64,000 bases of DNA, taken from NCBI RefSeq assembly GCF_003149455.1, contig NZ_QFFK01000006.1, forward strand, positions 315,136-379,135, written 5' to 3'. Position 1 is the stretch's first letter. Each line of letters starts with the position of its first letter. Below the pieces are notes generated by a model. That model ran no database searches, had not been told where the DNA came from, and saw only the letters and a list, made by a program, of their open reading frames with translations. The translations under genes were made by a program, and so were the position numbers. The stretch is from Chitinophaga deserti. GTDB taxonomy: Bacteria > Bacteroidota > Bacteroidia > Chitinophagales > Chitinophagaceae. Below, one piece after another: positions 19,731 to 29,138 of the stretch.

Positions 19731-20726
19731 TTAATGAATGACGATATAGGTAGAATCGTCTGTTATCTCATATTTCTTATTTAATGTAAAGCAAAGCACT
19801 TCCAGTACTTCGGTCAGCTGGTCGTTGCGGAACCTTCCGGAGAAGGTTTCCTTCTTAGGATCTATGCCTTTCAGTTGAATCCGGATATTATAGCAGGCCT
19901 CTATCTGGCGTACTGCTTCGTCTAATGATGTATTGTCGAATACGATTTCCTGTGCTTTCCATACCTGCAGATCAGTGGGGCGGAAGGTGCTGCGGGCAGG
20001 AGCGGAGGTACTACCGGTATGCAGGTCCAGCCGGTCGGCAGGAGCCATTACAGCAATGAGCTGCAGGCCTGATGCTGTTTGCTGTTCCACTTTTACCTTG
20101 CCTTCTTCCAGCATAACCTGCAGGCTGTCGGGCCGGGCGTTTATTCGGAAAGAGGTGCCCAGTGCGGTGATGATATATGGCCCTGCCAGTACGCTGAAGG
20201 GGCGCTTTTCATCTTTGGCTACTTTAAAATAAGCAGTGCCCTTCAGCTTTATGGTGCGGCTGTTGCCGTTGAAGGTATGCTCCATGACAGCGCCATGCTC
20301 CAGTAAAACGAAGCTGTTATCGGGGAGGGTAAGCCCTTTCCGGCTGGTTTCCGCAATAGCGGTTGCGGTACCGGGTTGGGCGGATGGTTGTTGAACGGGT
20401 TTAAAAAGGAACAGGGAGCCCACTACAATGGCAGCCACGGCAGCCGCTGCGGCTATGTAAGGAAGGTAGCGCCTGCGGGCAGGGGTATGGGAAGTTCCGG
20501 CGAGGTAACCGTCCAGCTTATGGAGAGCCGCCGCCTTTTCCTTTTCCGCCTGCAGCATCCATCCGCCGATACGGACCAGTTCCCGCGCTTCGGAGATAAG
20601 CGGTGCCTGTGCAGGGTTCGCCTTCAGGAAGCCCTCCCAATACGTTACATCCCCGGCATCGGTGCCGTAACAATAATTGATGAACGATGGTAGCATTGCC
20701 ATTTCGGCTGCCGAGAGATTCCCCAT
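19731..20726 (-). CDS. FecR-family anti-sigma factor
   Basis: 331 residues. The N-terminal cytoplasmic region is followed by one membrane span at about 88-108. The FecR domain is at about 120-220 (GLTLPDNSFVLLEHGAVMEH; GTAYFKVAKDEKRPFSV). The C-terminal DUF4974-like domain is at about 255-331 (VFDNTSLDEAVRQIEACYN). It lies 86 bp after the sigma gene and 22 bp before susC on the same strand, and is predicted to relay the SusC STN signal. Confidence 0.93.
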   Translation of the reverse strand: MGNLSAAEMAMLPSFINYCYGTDAGDVTYWEGFLKANPAQAPLISEARELVRIGGWMLQAEKEKAAALHKLDGYLAGTSHTPARRRYLPYIAAAAAVAAIVVGSLFLFKPVQQPSAQPGTATAIAETSRKGLTLPDNSFVLLEHGAVMEHTFNGNSRTIKLKGTAYFKVAKDEKRPFSVLAGPYIITALGTSFRINARPDSLQVMLEEGKVKVEQQTASGLQLIAVMAPADRLDLHTGSTSAPARSTFRPTDLQVWKAQEIVFDNTSLDEAVRQIEACYNIRIQLKGIDPKKETFSGRFRNDQLTEVLEVLCFTLNKKYEITDDSTYIVIH

Positions 20727-20812
20727 GAAGGTGCCTTTTAACTGTACAGAGAAGGCAGGGCATGGAATTTACCACGCCAACGGAAAATATTTTTTTAAAA
20801 GAAGGGAATGGG

Positions 20813-21358
20813 TTACCAGAAGAGCGTCAGGTGCTGGCTGCCTACCTGGTGGCGGAGGGCTGCCATGCCACGGTGCATGAGGTTGTAGACAGTACGGAGA
20901 CTGGATTGTTTGACATGGGCGATCTGCTCTGGCGTCATCCCCTGGAGGTACCGCATTTCGATTACTTCCCGTTGTGCAGGGGATAAAGCGGTAAGGGCAC
21001 GGGATACCAGCTCAAACCGGGCTGTAAATGCTTCGGCTTCCGCCATGCCTTCATCACTTACGTCTGGCAGGCCGGAGATATCGGCAGGTTGCAGCTCTTT
21101 CTCCCGGCTGCTGATCAGCCGGCGCTTGAAAGATGTTAAGAGGTATGCGGATAAGTTTGCGGGTTGCGACAGGCGGGAGCGCCTTTCCCAGAGATATATG
21201 AAAAAATCATGCAGTGTATCCCTTACAAAAGCTTCTTCTCCCTGCAGCCACTTACAACCCCAAACAAACATGCGCGTGTAATATTGGTCATACAGTTCAC
21301 GGAAGGCCCCCTTTTCACCCTCACAGAACCTGACCCAGATGTCGCTTTCGTCGAACAT
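20813..21358 (-). CDS. ECF RNA polymerase sigma factor
   Basis: 181 residues from the ATG at 21358. The open frame extends to 21604, but the extension shows no sigma homology and begins where region 2 should not. Region 2 is at about 10-75 (FRELYDQYYTRMFVWGCKWL; LHDFFIYLWERR), and region 4 is at about 115-170 (LSPAQREVIEMRYLQGMTPEQIA). It is the first gene of the minus-strand SusCD operon. A 199-bp gap separates it from the divergent acetyltransferase. Confidence 0.9.
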   Translation of the reverse strand: MFDESDIWVRFCEGEKGAFRELYDQYYTRMFVWGCKWLQGEEAFVRDTLHDFFIYLWERRSRLSQPANLSAYLLTSFKRRLISSREKELQPADISGLPDVSDEGMAEAEAFTARFELVSRALTALSPAQREVIEMRYLQGMTPEQIAHVKQSSLRTVYNLMHRGMAALRHQVGSQHLTLFW

Positions 21359-21537
21359 GTAAATGGATAGACTTTGGTCTGCTGGTCTGTTGATCCGGCA
21401 CAAGATAGGAAAAGAAGCGGAGATGGGTTTGTGCATTTTAGCAGGCGTATTGAATGGTTCAGTCCTGCTTTTTGCCGACCGGGAAGCCTTTCCGTCGATG
21501 CCCGCTTCCGAATGGCATTGTACCTTGTATCTTTGAC

Positions 21538-21545
21538 GGAATTTA
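21538..21545 (+). promoter_or_regulatory. -7 box before the acetyltransferase at 21558
   Basis: TATCTTTG matches TAnnTTTG. No clear -33 TTTG lies 19 bp upstream, so the call rests on the -7 box and its position 12 bp before the start codon. Confidence 0.45.
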
Positions 21546-21557
21546 ATTACCCCGCCG

Positions 21558-22022
21558 ATGGATGTACAACTGCACAAACTCCTTCCCGATAATACCCATT
21601 TCATTCAACAGATAGCTGCCTGGTACCACAACGAATGGAAGATCCCTGTCGAAAAAACTGTTCAGAATCTGGAAACCATTACCGCCAGCAGCGATGAGAT
21701 CCAGGTGGTACTCCTGATTAACGAAGTGCCTGTGGCCACAGGTGGCGTATATCATCATGTAGGCCTGCTGGACCGTGTGCCCCGTTTAAACATCCACCCG
21801 CATTGGCTGGCCCTGGTTTACACCCTGCCGGAACACCGGAATAAAGGCCTGGGCGCAAAGCTGTGCCGCTACCTCGAAGATTATTACCGGGACCAGCAGG
21901 CAGCAGCCCTTCATCTTTTTACCGATACGGCCGAGAAGTTATATACCCGCCTTGGCTGGGAGGTAATGGAACGGCTGGAAACCGGAGGCAGGAACCTGGC
22001 CGTGATGCAGAAGGCTTTATAG
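21558..22022 (+). CDS. GNAT-family N-acetyltransferase
   Basis: 154 residues. The acetyl-CoA pyrophosphate loop EHRNKGLGAKL lies in the middle, preceded by the typical strand ALVYTLP, and the C-terminal part has AEKLYTRLGWEVMERL. The substrate is unknown. It is transcribed divergently from the sigma gene at 20813 and followed by an unrelated hydrolase. Confidence 0.9.
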   Translation: MDVQLHKLLPDNTHFIQQIAAWYHNEWKIPVEKTVQNLETITASSDEIQVVLLINEVPVATGGVYHHVGLLDRVPRLNIHPHWLALVYTLPEHRNKGLGAKLCRYLEDYYRDQQAAALHLFTDTAEKLYTRLGWEVMERLETGGRNLAVMQKAL

Positions 22023-22137
22023 TACCCCGGTTTCGTCTGCCAAACCGGTAGTTCGTCGATAAAAGGGTGCATGGCGAATGGAAACTGCAACTAAACCACC
22101 TCCCGCTCGTCTACACTTGAAAGAAGATAACCTCAAC

Positions 22138-23595
22138 ATGAAACAACTCATTTTAATCTCCTGCTTACTGATGGCTTCCCTTTGCGGAAAGTCGCAGGTT
22201 CATCTCACCGTTCAGCTGGATACCTCGTTAACAGGGCCTTTTACCGGCCGGTTATACGTATACACTTTGAAAGACACTTCCGCTTCTTTCAATGAGCGCA
22301 CCATGGCCGCAGAGCCTGCCTTTTACATCCCGGTTACCAACTGGCGCCACGGACAGCCAGTTTCCCTCAGGAAGGGCAGCACCCCGTCGCACATTGCACT
22401 GGATTCCCTGAAAGCAGGCGTATACAAGCTGGTGGCAATTTTAGATACCAATAGGACAGAACGGGGGAATGGCGCCCCGGGTAATGCATACAGCAGAAAC
22501 GAAGGACTGCTGCATATCTCCGGAGCCGGGAAAGGAGAAGGTACTGTGATACTGAATGCAGTGTTCAGGCAGCGGCCTTTCCGGGAAACGGAGCTGGTCA
22601 AAGAAATCACCTTACGGTCGGGTTTGCTGAGCAGATTCAGGGGAGCGGATATCTTCCTCAAAGCTGCCGTGATTCTGCCTGCTTCCTTTCAGAAAGATAC
22701 TGCCCGGCAATATCCCGTGGTATTCATTATTCCCGGCTGGGGCGGTACGCATTATCACGGAGCAATTGCCGGAAACCAGCAGCGGTATGGTGTGGGGCAG
22801 GGGAAAGACAAGATCTATGTTTACCTGAACCCCGAGAACCAGACCCCCTGGGGACTGCATGCTTTTGTGGACTCAAGGGTTAACGGCCCGTGGGGAGAAG
22901 CGCTCGTGAAAGAACTGATACCTTACCTGCGCAGGAATTACCGGGTTACCAGCGATCCTGGGCAAACCTTCCTTACCGGACAAAGCTCCGGCGGCTACGG
23001 GGCAGTATGGCTGGCGTTGCATTACCCTGAAAGCTTCGGCGGCTGCTGGGCTACTTCGCCCGACCCGCTGGATTTCTCATCCTTCACCGGCGTCAATCTT
23101 TACCGCGACAAGAATTACTATACTGATGCAACCGGGAAGGAGCGCGGCATTAACCGCGTAAAGGGCGTATTTCAGGAAACCCTGCGTGCTTCACGCATGT
23201 CGGAACTATTTGGTGGCGACGGTGGCCAGCAGCAGTCCTTTGAAGCGGAATTCGGCAAACCGGGTAAGCAGGGCAGGCCTAAAGACCTGTTCGATCCACT
23301 GAGTGGAGCGATAAACCAGCAGGTGGTGAAAGAGTGGCAGCCCTATGACCTGGGATTGCTGGTGCAGCAAAACTGGCAAAAGATTAAGAAAGCAGGGGTA
23401 GGTAAAATTACCGTCTATGCAGGGGAAGAAGATAATTACCTGTTGCAGGAATCCGCTATCGCCTTTGGCCGGAAGGCACAGCAGGCAGGGGCCGATATCC
23501 GGGTAGTGATCATCCCCGGTGCGGATCACTTTACAGTGCGCAGCGAAACACTTACAAGGCAGATACAGGCAGAGATGGATGCGTTGATTAAGTAA
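22138..23595 (+). CDS. Exported alpha/beta hydrolase (esterase D/enterochelin-esterase-like)
   Basis: 485 residues from the ATG at 22138, where a signal peptide begins (MKQLILISCLLMASLCGKSQ); the frame is open from 22078 but without homology. The first 150 residues are a beta-rich accessory domain. The esterase-D-like alpha/beta hydrolase starts at about 170. The nucleophile elbow GQSSGG places Ser283 in GxSxG, and the catalytic His is probably in the C-terminal PGADHFT. It should hydrolyse an ester in the periplasm or outside the cell. The substrate is unknown. A strong terminator follows. Confidence 0.85.
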   Translation: MKQLILISCLLMASLCGKSQVHLTVQLDTSLTGPFTGRLYVYTLKDTSASFNERTMAAEPAFYIPVTNWRHGQPVSLRKGSTPSHIALDSLKAGVYKLVAILDTNRTERGNGAPGNAYSRNEGLLHISGAGKGEGTVILNAVFRQRPFRETELVKEITLRSGLLSRFRGADIFLKAAVILPASFQKDTARQYPVVFIIPGWGGTHYHGAIAGNQQRYGVGQGKDKIYVYLNPENQTPWGLHAFVDSRVNGPWGEALVKELIPYLRRNYRVTSDPGQTFLTGQSSGGYGAVWLALHYPESFGGCWATSPDPLDFSSFTGVNLYRDKNYYTDATGKERGINRVKGVFQETLRASRMSELFGGDGGQQQSFEAEFGKPGKQGRPKDLFDPLSGAINQQVVKEWQPYDLGLLVQQNWQKIKKAGVGKITVYAGEEDNYLLQESAIAFGRKAQQAGADIRVVIIPGADHFTVRSETLTRQIQAEMDALIK

Positions 23596-23623
23596 TAAAA
23601 GGATTCAGCTAAAAAACAATCAG

Positions 23624-23655
23624 ACGCCGCAGGCTTTATTGCCTGCGGCGTTTTG
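23624..23655 (+). terminator. Rho-independent terminator
   Basis: ACGCCGCAGGC (23624-23634), loop TTTATT, GCCTGCGGCGT (23641-23651), then a T-run. It follows the hydrolase. Confidence 0.9.
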
Positions 23656-23807
23656 TATTATAAAACGGTCATCCGTTTATCGATGGTTCGTTTCCGTTAC
23701 CTGCTGTCTGTCTACATTACCATGCTTCCATCGACATAAGTTTTTTATCCCCCTGTGTTCCGCCACTTTTGCCGATCACCTTTAGTCCGCAATTAAAACA
23801 TCACATT

Positions 23808-25079
23808 ATGACGAAATCATGCAAGCTGGCCGGTTGGGCGATCCTCTTTGCCCTGTCGGTAATATCCTGCAAAAAGAGCAGCAGCGAAGCGGAACCGGAA
23901 CCGGAGAAGAAGCCTGTGCCCGTAGCACATGGTACTTTGGAAGGTACACCGGTCAGCAAATCCATTGGTCCGGCCGGTGGCACGCTCCAGACACCGGATG
24001 GGAATATAACCCTTGATATCCCCGCAGGAGCCGTTACCACTGCCACCAACTTCACCATCCAGCCTGTTACAAAAACGCTTCCGTCTGCCACAGGTAAAGC
24101 ATACAGGCTTACTCCCGAGAATGTACAGTTCAATAAGGATGTGAAGATTACATTGAAGTACACGAAAGAAGATCTGGCTGGTACCAGCACCAACGATCTG
24201 TACCTCGCTTTCCAGGATGCACAGGGGTATTGGCACCGGGCCCTCGAAACTGACATAGACACGGTTGCCCGAAAGCTGTATGTGCAAACCCGGCACTTCT
24301 CCGACTGGGCCATCGAGCGCATTTTTTACATCGATATCCCGGTAGATAATACAATTCTCAGTACGAATGAAACCTGTGAAATGTTCGTGTATATGAGTGA
24401 TACGAAAGGGGATGGGAAAGATACCGTAGTGCATTCTCTCGTTCCGGTAAAGAATATCGACGGGTGGTATGTCAACGGTCCCGGTAAATTCAGTGCGCCA
24501 AAATCCAACTCCGGCAAGTACATCGCACCGGCCAGTATTCCGGATTTTATAGATGTGGCTGTGGGTGTCAGGATAAAGAATCTGGTAAGCCAGCGTAATC
24601 CTGACAGGCCGGGAGATGGAGGGATAGTGCTTGTGCAGGTGCCTGTCAGGCTTGTGCCGGATGAGTATTTCACCTGGAAGGTTGATGGTACGGAAAACGT
24701 AGCGTTAGCTACCGATGCCGCATTGCTGGGAACTAACACAAATATCATGGGTACTGGCCTTCAGGGTGGAATAAGCTTGTTCGTGAATGGGGCAAAAACC
24801 GGGACTTATGATCTGGGCAGTGCGGTGGAGCCCGATAAGTTTAATGCGCAGGTTTCGATTTCAGGAGGTACCACAGGCGTTGTTTATCTGGGCACGTATT
24901 ACAATTGTGGTGAGGGTACTCCAAGGTACGGCAAAGGCAGGCTTAGAATTTTAATTTATGGACAGGTAGGCGGTATCATCCTGGGAGATTTCACGGCTAC
25001 AGTGTATACACGGGCGTCGGAATGCCAGAATAAAAGTAAAACGGTAACCGGCAGCTTCAAAATAAGACGGAAAGCTTAA
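23808..25079 (+). CDS. Lipoprotein with ZU5-like beta-domain (paralogue of 40786-42177)
   Basis: 423 residues from the ATG at 23808, which begins a lipoprotein signal (VISC, Cys21). After a short charged linker, residues about 45-125 carry GPAGGTLQTPDGNITLDIP and IPAGAVTTATNFTIQPV, resembling ZU5-type domains found in bacterial surface proteins. The C-terminal half is beta-rich with no recognised domain. The gene at 40786 has the same architecture. A role in surface binding is only a guess. A cupin gene starts 12 bp downstream. Confidence 0.6.
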   Translation: MTKSCKLAGWAILFALSVISCKKSSSEAEPEPEKKPVPVAHGTLEGTPVSKSIGPAGGTLQTPDGNITLDIPAGAVTTATNFTIQPVTKTLPSATGKAYRLTPENVQFNKDVKITLKYTKEDLAGTSTNDLYLAFQDAQGYWHRALETDIDTVARKLYVQTRHFSDWAIERIFYIDIPVDNTILSTNETCEMFVYMSDTKGDGKDTVVHSLVPVKNIDGWYVNGPGKFSAPKSNSGKYIAPASIPDFIDVAVGVRIKNLVSQRNPDRPGDGGIVLVQVPVRLVPDEYFTWKVDGTENVALATDAALLGTNTNIMGTGLQGGISLFVNGAKTGTYDLGSAVEPDKFNAQVSISGGTTGVVYLGTYYNCGEGTPRYGKGRLRILIYGQVGGIILGDFTATVYTRASECQNKSKTVTGSFKIRRKA

Positions 25080-25091
25080 AACATTCCATCT

Positions 25092-25631
25092 ATGAAAGAA
25101 ACGATCATCAACCCTGTTATCAAAGACGAAGTAACATTCACTCAAACCGCCGCGGAAACCAACGGCCGCATCACTTCATTACTGGTGAAGCTGATGCCCG
25201 GCGGCGGAACGCCTTTACATTATCATAAGAACTTCTCCGAAACCTTTAACGTAGTAGAGGGCGTGCTCACACTTACATTGAAAGATAAAAAAGTGACCCT
25301 GTTCGCAGGAGAGAAATACACTGTGGAAAGAAATGTGGTACACCGCTTTTCCAATGAGCTGGACCAGCCGGTAGTTTTTACAACCGTAGTGCTCCCCGGT
25401 TCAACGGGCTTTGAAAACGCATTACGGATCTTATACGGCCTTGCGGCAGACGGGGCTACTGATAGTAAGGGTATTCCCGGAAACCCGCTGATTCTGGCTG
25501 CTATATCCCAAATAAGCGATATGCATCCCGCAGGTATCGCAGTGATCTTTTCCCCGCTGTTTGGATTATTCAGCTTACTGGCCAGAATAACTAAAACACA
25601 GGAGAAGCTGATCCGCAAGTATTGTGCATGA
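25092..25631 (+). CDS. Cupin-domain protein with hydrophobic C-terminus
   Basis: 179 residues. The cupin barrel spans about residues 25-105. Motif 1 is GGGTPLHYHKNFSETFNVVEG (HxH...E), and motif 2 is in VERNVVHRFSN, so metal ligands are conserved. The C-terminal segment (about 135-168) is hydrophobic and may associate with the membrane. The substrate, if any, is not evident. It lies 12 bp after the lipoprotein gene, so it is probably cotranscribed. Confidence 0.85.
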   Translation: MKETIINPVIKDEVTFTQTAAETNGRITSLLVKLMPGGGTPLHYHKNFSETFNVVEGVLTLTLKDKKVTLFAGEKYTVERNVVHRFSNELDQPVVFTTVVLPGSTGFENALRILYGLAADGATDSKGIPGNPLILAAISQISDMHPAGIAVIFSPLFGLFSLLARITKTQEKLIRKYCA

Positions 25632-25681
25632 GCTGGCGGCCGGATTGGTTTCCTCCGGACCGCATGTTGACCCCAAATACA

Positions 25682-25712
25682 AAAGCCTGCCGTTATAATG
25701 ACGGCAGGCTTT
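25682..25712. terminator. Bidirectional terminator between convergent genes
   Basis: AAAGCCTGCCGT (25682-25693), loop TATAATG, ACGGCAGGCTTT (25701-25712). It lies between the convergent cupin and YceI genes. Confidence 0.85.
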
Positions 25713-25741
25713 AATGTTTTTGGGGTACAAAAATGAGAATG

Positions 25742-26332
25742 CTATTTGGAGGGTGTACCCTGGATCTTGAGCGTAATCACTACTTCCGGAAGGATGTAAA
25801 GCGTACCGGCAGGGTCGCTGTAACTGTTCATTCCCCAGGTAAGCCTGTTCAGATTAACCGTTCCTTCCACATACAGCCTGTCTTTTTCAACAATAATCTT
25901 CGCAGGGATCTGCAGCGGGTGCTTCTGGCCCAGCATGGTAAAATCACCGGTTACAGTAGCCTTATTGTTACTGCCGGGTTCCACTTTCGTAATGTGGAAA
26001 GTAGCCGTGGGGTGCAGTGCGAGGTTGAAGAATGCAGGGCTTTTAAGGTGGTCGAGCAATTCTGTTTTGGGTACTCCGGTTAGGTCGAAGTTCTCGATGC
26101 TGGCAATGGGGATGGTGAAATCACCTCCAGTCACCTGTTTGGTGCCATTCGTCTGAAAGCTGCCCGTTACTTTGAAAGACCCCGTATGGTAATGGGTAGG
26201 GGCGCTGCCTCTCCATTCTACTACGGATACGCTTTCGTCTACATTGAATTTTTGTGCAATGGCATCGTCCTTCCTGGAACAAGCTGCCAGCAGGAGTAAC
26301 ATGCCTCCTTTGAAATAAGTGTTGATGTTCAT
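25742..26332 (-). CDS. YceI-family lipoprotein
   Basis: 196 residues from the ATG at 26332, which starts a lipoprotein signal (LLLAAC, Cys18); the frame is open upstream but overlaps the cupin gene. The YceI beta-barrel core is recognisable in SVVEWRGSAPTHYHTGSFKV, GDFTIPIASIENFDL and FHITKVEP. YceI proteins bind isoprenoid-like lipids in the periplasm. It lies 10 bp after the cupin gene at 26343 on the same strand. Confidence 0.88.
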   Translation of the reverse strand: MNINTYFKGGMLLLLAACSRKDDAIAQKFNVDESVSVVEWRGSAPTHYHTGSFKVTGSFQTNGTKQVTGGDFTIPIASIENFDLTGVPKTELLDHLKSPAFFNLALHPTATFHITKVEPGSNNKATVTGDFTMLGQKHPLQIPAKIIVEKDRLYVEGTVNLNRLTWGMNSYSDPAGTLYILPEVVITLKIQGTPSK

Positions 26333-26342
26333 TTTTTGGGTG

Positions 26343-26810
26343 TTATTTGGTTTCCAGAAATTGTACCTGATAGGTTTTGGTAATGGTCTGCACCATCCGC
26401 GCCACCGCTTCCATATCGGGCTCCTGCGGTTTATTGCATATCGCAGGAACACCCGTGAGGGGAGTGCTGAACTCGAAGAAGAAACCGGCCAGCGTACCGG
26501 GCGTAATGAGGTTCAGGAGCGTTGCTGAATCCGTGAGGATCTGGAAGGCATGGGGCGTATTCCGGGGGGCAAACAGTGCATCGCCTGCCTCCATAATAGT
26601 GGTTTTATCTCCCACACGCACACTCATGCGGCCTTCTACTAAATAGAATGCTTCATCTTCGTTCTGATGCACATGCAACGGCGGCTCCGCACCGCGGGGT
26701 AACGTAAATTCAATCAACGCCATGGCGTTTTGTGTTTGTTCCGGCGTGATAAGGGCCCTGAAATACCCTCCCTGGTAACGCCGGAAACCATTGGTTTGTA
26801 CTGGTTCCAT
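26343..26810 (-). CDS. Cupin-domain protein
   Basis: 155 residues. Cupin motif 1 is EPPLHVHQNEDEAFYLVEGRM (HxH...E), with NTPHAFQILTDS as motif 2. Such small cupins include dioxygenases and isomerases; nothing here identifies the reaction. It lies upstream of the YceI lipoprotein gene with a 10-bp gap, so the two probably form an operon. Confidence 0.85.
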   Translation of the reverse strand: MEPVQTNGFRRYQGGYFRALITPEQTQNAMALIEFTLPRGAEPPLHVHQNEDEAFYLVEGRMSVRVGDKTTIMEAGDALFAPRNTPHAFQILTDSATLLNLITPGTLAGFFFEFSTPLTGVPAICNKPQEPDMEAVARMVQTITKTYQVQFLETK

Positions 26811-26964
26811 GATGATAATTTGTTAAAAGGAATGCAAGTTTCGGAGTAATTCACGTGTGCAGGAAATAAGGTCGACCGACACCGGAAATCGTCGCCATAT
26901 AGCCGTTTCCGTTGCCGGACGGCAACGCAGTAACAGGGGTTTATGTAAAAGGGGAGAAAGGAAT

Positions 26965-27708
26965 TTATTCGGCCTGCCCGGCAGTATCCGGACCCAGCTT
27001 TTCAAGACAGGCCTGCTTGTAATTACGGCCTACAGGGATTTTGCTCCCTGCAATGATGAGGTAATTGGGGTTGTAACCTTCAACTTTATCAAGGGGGATA
27101 ATGAACGAGCGGTGTATACGCATGAACTGACCCATGGGCAGCAGCTTTTCCACCACGCTGATCTTTTGCTTGGTGACATAGGATTTACCCTTTGTTACTA
27201 CTTTGATATAATCCTTGATGCTTTCGATCCACTGGATATCGGCCGTATCTACTTTTACCGACTGCCGGTCTATTCGCAGGTAAAGGAAATGCTTTGCAGG
27301 AGCAGCGGGAGCAGCTTCCGGCGTTTCCACGAACGTGGCCGGCTTGTTGCCTTTGATGGCATGCATCACTTTGTCTATAGCCCGCAGGAAGCGGTTGAGG
27401 GGGATGGGCTTTACGAGGTAATCGATGGCATTGAGGTCGAACCCGTCTACGGCAAACTCATGGTAAGCCGTTGTGAATATCACCATGGGCGGGTTCTTCA
27501 GGCTCCTGACGAGGTCGGTGCCGGTAAGGCCCGGCATCTTGATATCTACCAGCAGCAGGTCTACCGGTTGTTGTTGCAGCAGCCGGAAGGCTAGGATGGC
27601 ATTATTACAGGTGGCCACGATCTCCAGATCCGGGATATTGGAGGCATATTTCTGGATAACCTCCACCGCATGCGGCTCGTCGTCTACTATGATTGTCCGG
27701 ATCGCCAT
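26965..27708 (-). CDS. LytTR-family response regulator
   Basis: 247 residues. The receiver domain is at 1-120, with acidic pocket DDE (9-11) and phospho-acceptor Asp55 in LLVDIKMPG. A linker rich in Ala/Pro precedes the LytTR DNA-binding domain at about 140-240 (IKDYIKVVTKGKSYVTKQ; MRIHRSFIIPLDKVEGY). It lies 4 bp after the cognate sensor kinase (27713). Confidence 0.95.
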   Translation of the reverse strand: MAIRTIIVDDEPHAVEVIQKYASNIPDLEIVATCNNAILAFRLLQQQPVDLLLVDIKMPGLTGTDLVRSLKNPPMVIFTTAYHEFAVDGFDLNAIDYLVKPIPLNRFLRAIDKVMHAIKGNKPATFVETPEAAPAAPAKHFLYLRIDRQSVKVDTADIQWIESIKDYIKVVTKGKSYVTKQKISVVEKLLPMGQFMRIHRSFIIPLDKVEGYNPNYLIIAGSKIPVGRNYKQACLEKLGPDTAGQAE

Positions 27709-27712
27709 GTCG

Positions 27713-28828
27713 TTAGTTGTTATTAGCGGTTAATTTTACCATCATTTCAAGGATAAAGCAATCGTCCTCATCATACCAGGTGAGCGCATGCGCATCGGGA
27801 TACAGCAGTTTGAGGCGGTGCTGTACATTGGTAAGCCCTATTTTCCCTCCCTGCTTTTCACTGGTATTTACAGGATGCAGCGGTTTGCTGTTACTGATCT
27901 TCAGCCGCAGCTCCGATTTTACCACCTGTACCTCTATATTGATCCATGGCTGGTCCACCGTTTCACCCACACCATGCTTGAATGCATTTTCCACGAGGGG
28001 CAGCATGAGCAGGGGAGCTATCTGTCCGGCACCGGGAGGCACCAGGATGTTTACGTTGAGGTCCAGCCGCTCTTCGTACCGCAGCTGCTCCAGCTTGATG
28101 TAGTCTTTCAATACCTCGATGTCCCTTTCCAGCGACACCCGGTCGGCCGTGCATTCGTAGATCACATACCGTAGGATATTCGACAATCCGAGGATGATAC
28201 CCGGCGTTTGGGGGGCGTTATTAAGGGAAAGAGCGTACAGGTTGTTGAGGGAATTAAAGAGGAAGTGGGGGTGGAGCTGTCCTTTCAGGAAGTTGAGCTC
28301 CGCCTGCAGGATGGCATTCTTCCGTTCATGCCAGAGGGCAAACATCTTTAGCGTGACCCCGATCCATACCACCACGTTGCTTCTTTCCACGGCATTTACA
28401 AAATCCCCTTTACTGATGAGCTGGTGCCAGTAGTCTTTCTCCAGTTTTTCCCACGACCATTTTGGGTTGGTCCGGGTATAGTACCACGCTATATACGGAT
28501 CAGAAATAAAGATCTCATTGAGCCGGTAAAGGAGAGCCATGGCGGCTATAATGGTGATGCCTGTAAGTACGGAGCGGAGGTATTTGCCGTTAAAGAAGCT
28601 GGGCATCACCAGGTTGGTGAGGAGGTAATAGTAACAGATATGGACGGGCAGTAACAACAACACTACTACAATACCCAATTCGTAGTTGTCGAATGCGGTG
28701 CCGTAGATATAGGTGAGCATGATACAGGGAAAAGCCCAGAAGAGCAATCCTGTCAGGAACCTGCCGGATTTTAAGTAGTGCCTCGAAGGAAACATATTGC
28801 AAACATAATTCTTGCGGGTGATTGCCAT
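27713..28828 (-). CDS. LytS-type sensor histidine kinase
   Basis: 371 residues. Four hydrophobic spans lie in the first half. The His_kinase (PF06580) motif GQLHPHFLFNSLNNLY carries the phosphorylated histidine, followed by an HATPase domain (LVENAFKHGV; GGKIGLTNVQHRLKLLY). No extracellular sensor domain is visible. It forms a two-component pair with the downstream LytTR regulator. A start at the later ATG (28795) is possible. Confidence 0.92.
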   Translation of the reverse strand: MAITRKNYVCNMFPSRHYLKSGRFLTGLLFWAFPCIMLTYIYGTAFDNYELGIVVVLLLLPVHICYYYLLTNLVMPSFFNGKYLRSVLTGITIIAAMALLYRLNEIFISDPYIAWYYTRTNPKWSWEKLEKDYWHQLISKGDFVNAVERSNVVVWIGVTLKMFALWHERKNAILQAELNFLKGQLHPHFLFNSLNNLYALSLNNAPQTPGIILGLSNILRYVIYECTADRVSLERDIEVLKDYIKLEQLRYEERLDLNVNILVPPGAGQIAPLLMLPLVENAFKHGVGETVDQPWINIEVQVVKSELRLKISNSKPLHPVNTSEKQGGKIGLTNVQHRLKLLYPDAHALTWYDEDDCFILEMMVKLTANNN

Positions 28829-28908
28829 GAGAGATATTAAAAATAATATTATTTGGAAGACAGACAGCAGGTTTTGTCGATGAACAGTGGGGGAGGCGGA
28901 AAAATTAT

Positions 28909-28939
28909 TTTGTTTAATTCAACCGGAATTATACTTTTG
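28909..28939 (+). promoter_or_regulatory. Promoter of tRNA-Ser(UGA), second copy
   Basis: TTTG at 28909-28912, a 19-bp spacer and TACTTTTG at 28932-28939, identical to the first copy apart from one spacer base. Confidence 0.8.
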
Positions 28940-28943
28940 CGCC

Positions 28944-29028
28944 GGAGGAATGGCAGAGCGGTCGATTGCGGCAGTCTTGAAAACTGTTGACTGTAACAGG
29001 TCCGGGGGTTCGAATCCCTCTTCCTCCG
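28944..29028 (+). tRNA. tRNA-Ser (anticodon UGA), copy 2
   Basis: An 85-nt class II tRNA with acceptor GGAGGAA (28944-28950) paired to TTCCTCC (29021-29027) and discriminator G29028. The anticodon is TGA. One base in the variable arm differs from the copy at 36-120. The duplicated segment includes the promoter. A terminator hairpin follows at 29039-29065. Confidence 0.95.
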
Positions 29029-29097
29029 CTGAATATTTCCCGGCCTTATGCCGGGGATTTTTGTTTTAGGGAGTGTCAGTCTCTGCTTAAATGATTT

Positions 29098-29138
29098 TGA
29101 CTGTAACAGGTCCGGGGGTTCGAATCCGGCTGACTCCG
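29098..29138 (+). repeat. Degenerate tRNA-Ser 3' half with terminator
   Basis: It repeats the 3' half of the tRNA 110 bp downstream of the intact copy and closely matches the units at 422-461 and 531-570, including flanking sequence. Terminator stems CCCGGC/GCCGGG follow at 29149-29174. The remaining bases up to 29336 contain no feature that I can support. Confidence 0.85.

Noticed and set aside
26857..27594. 245-residue open frame on the plus strand
   Set aside because: It is antisense to the LytTR regulator and lacks any domain.
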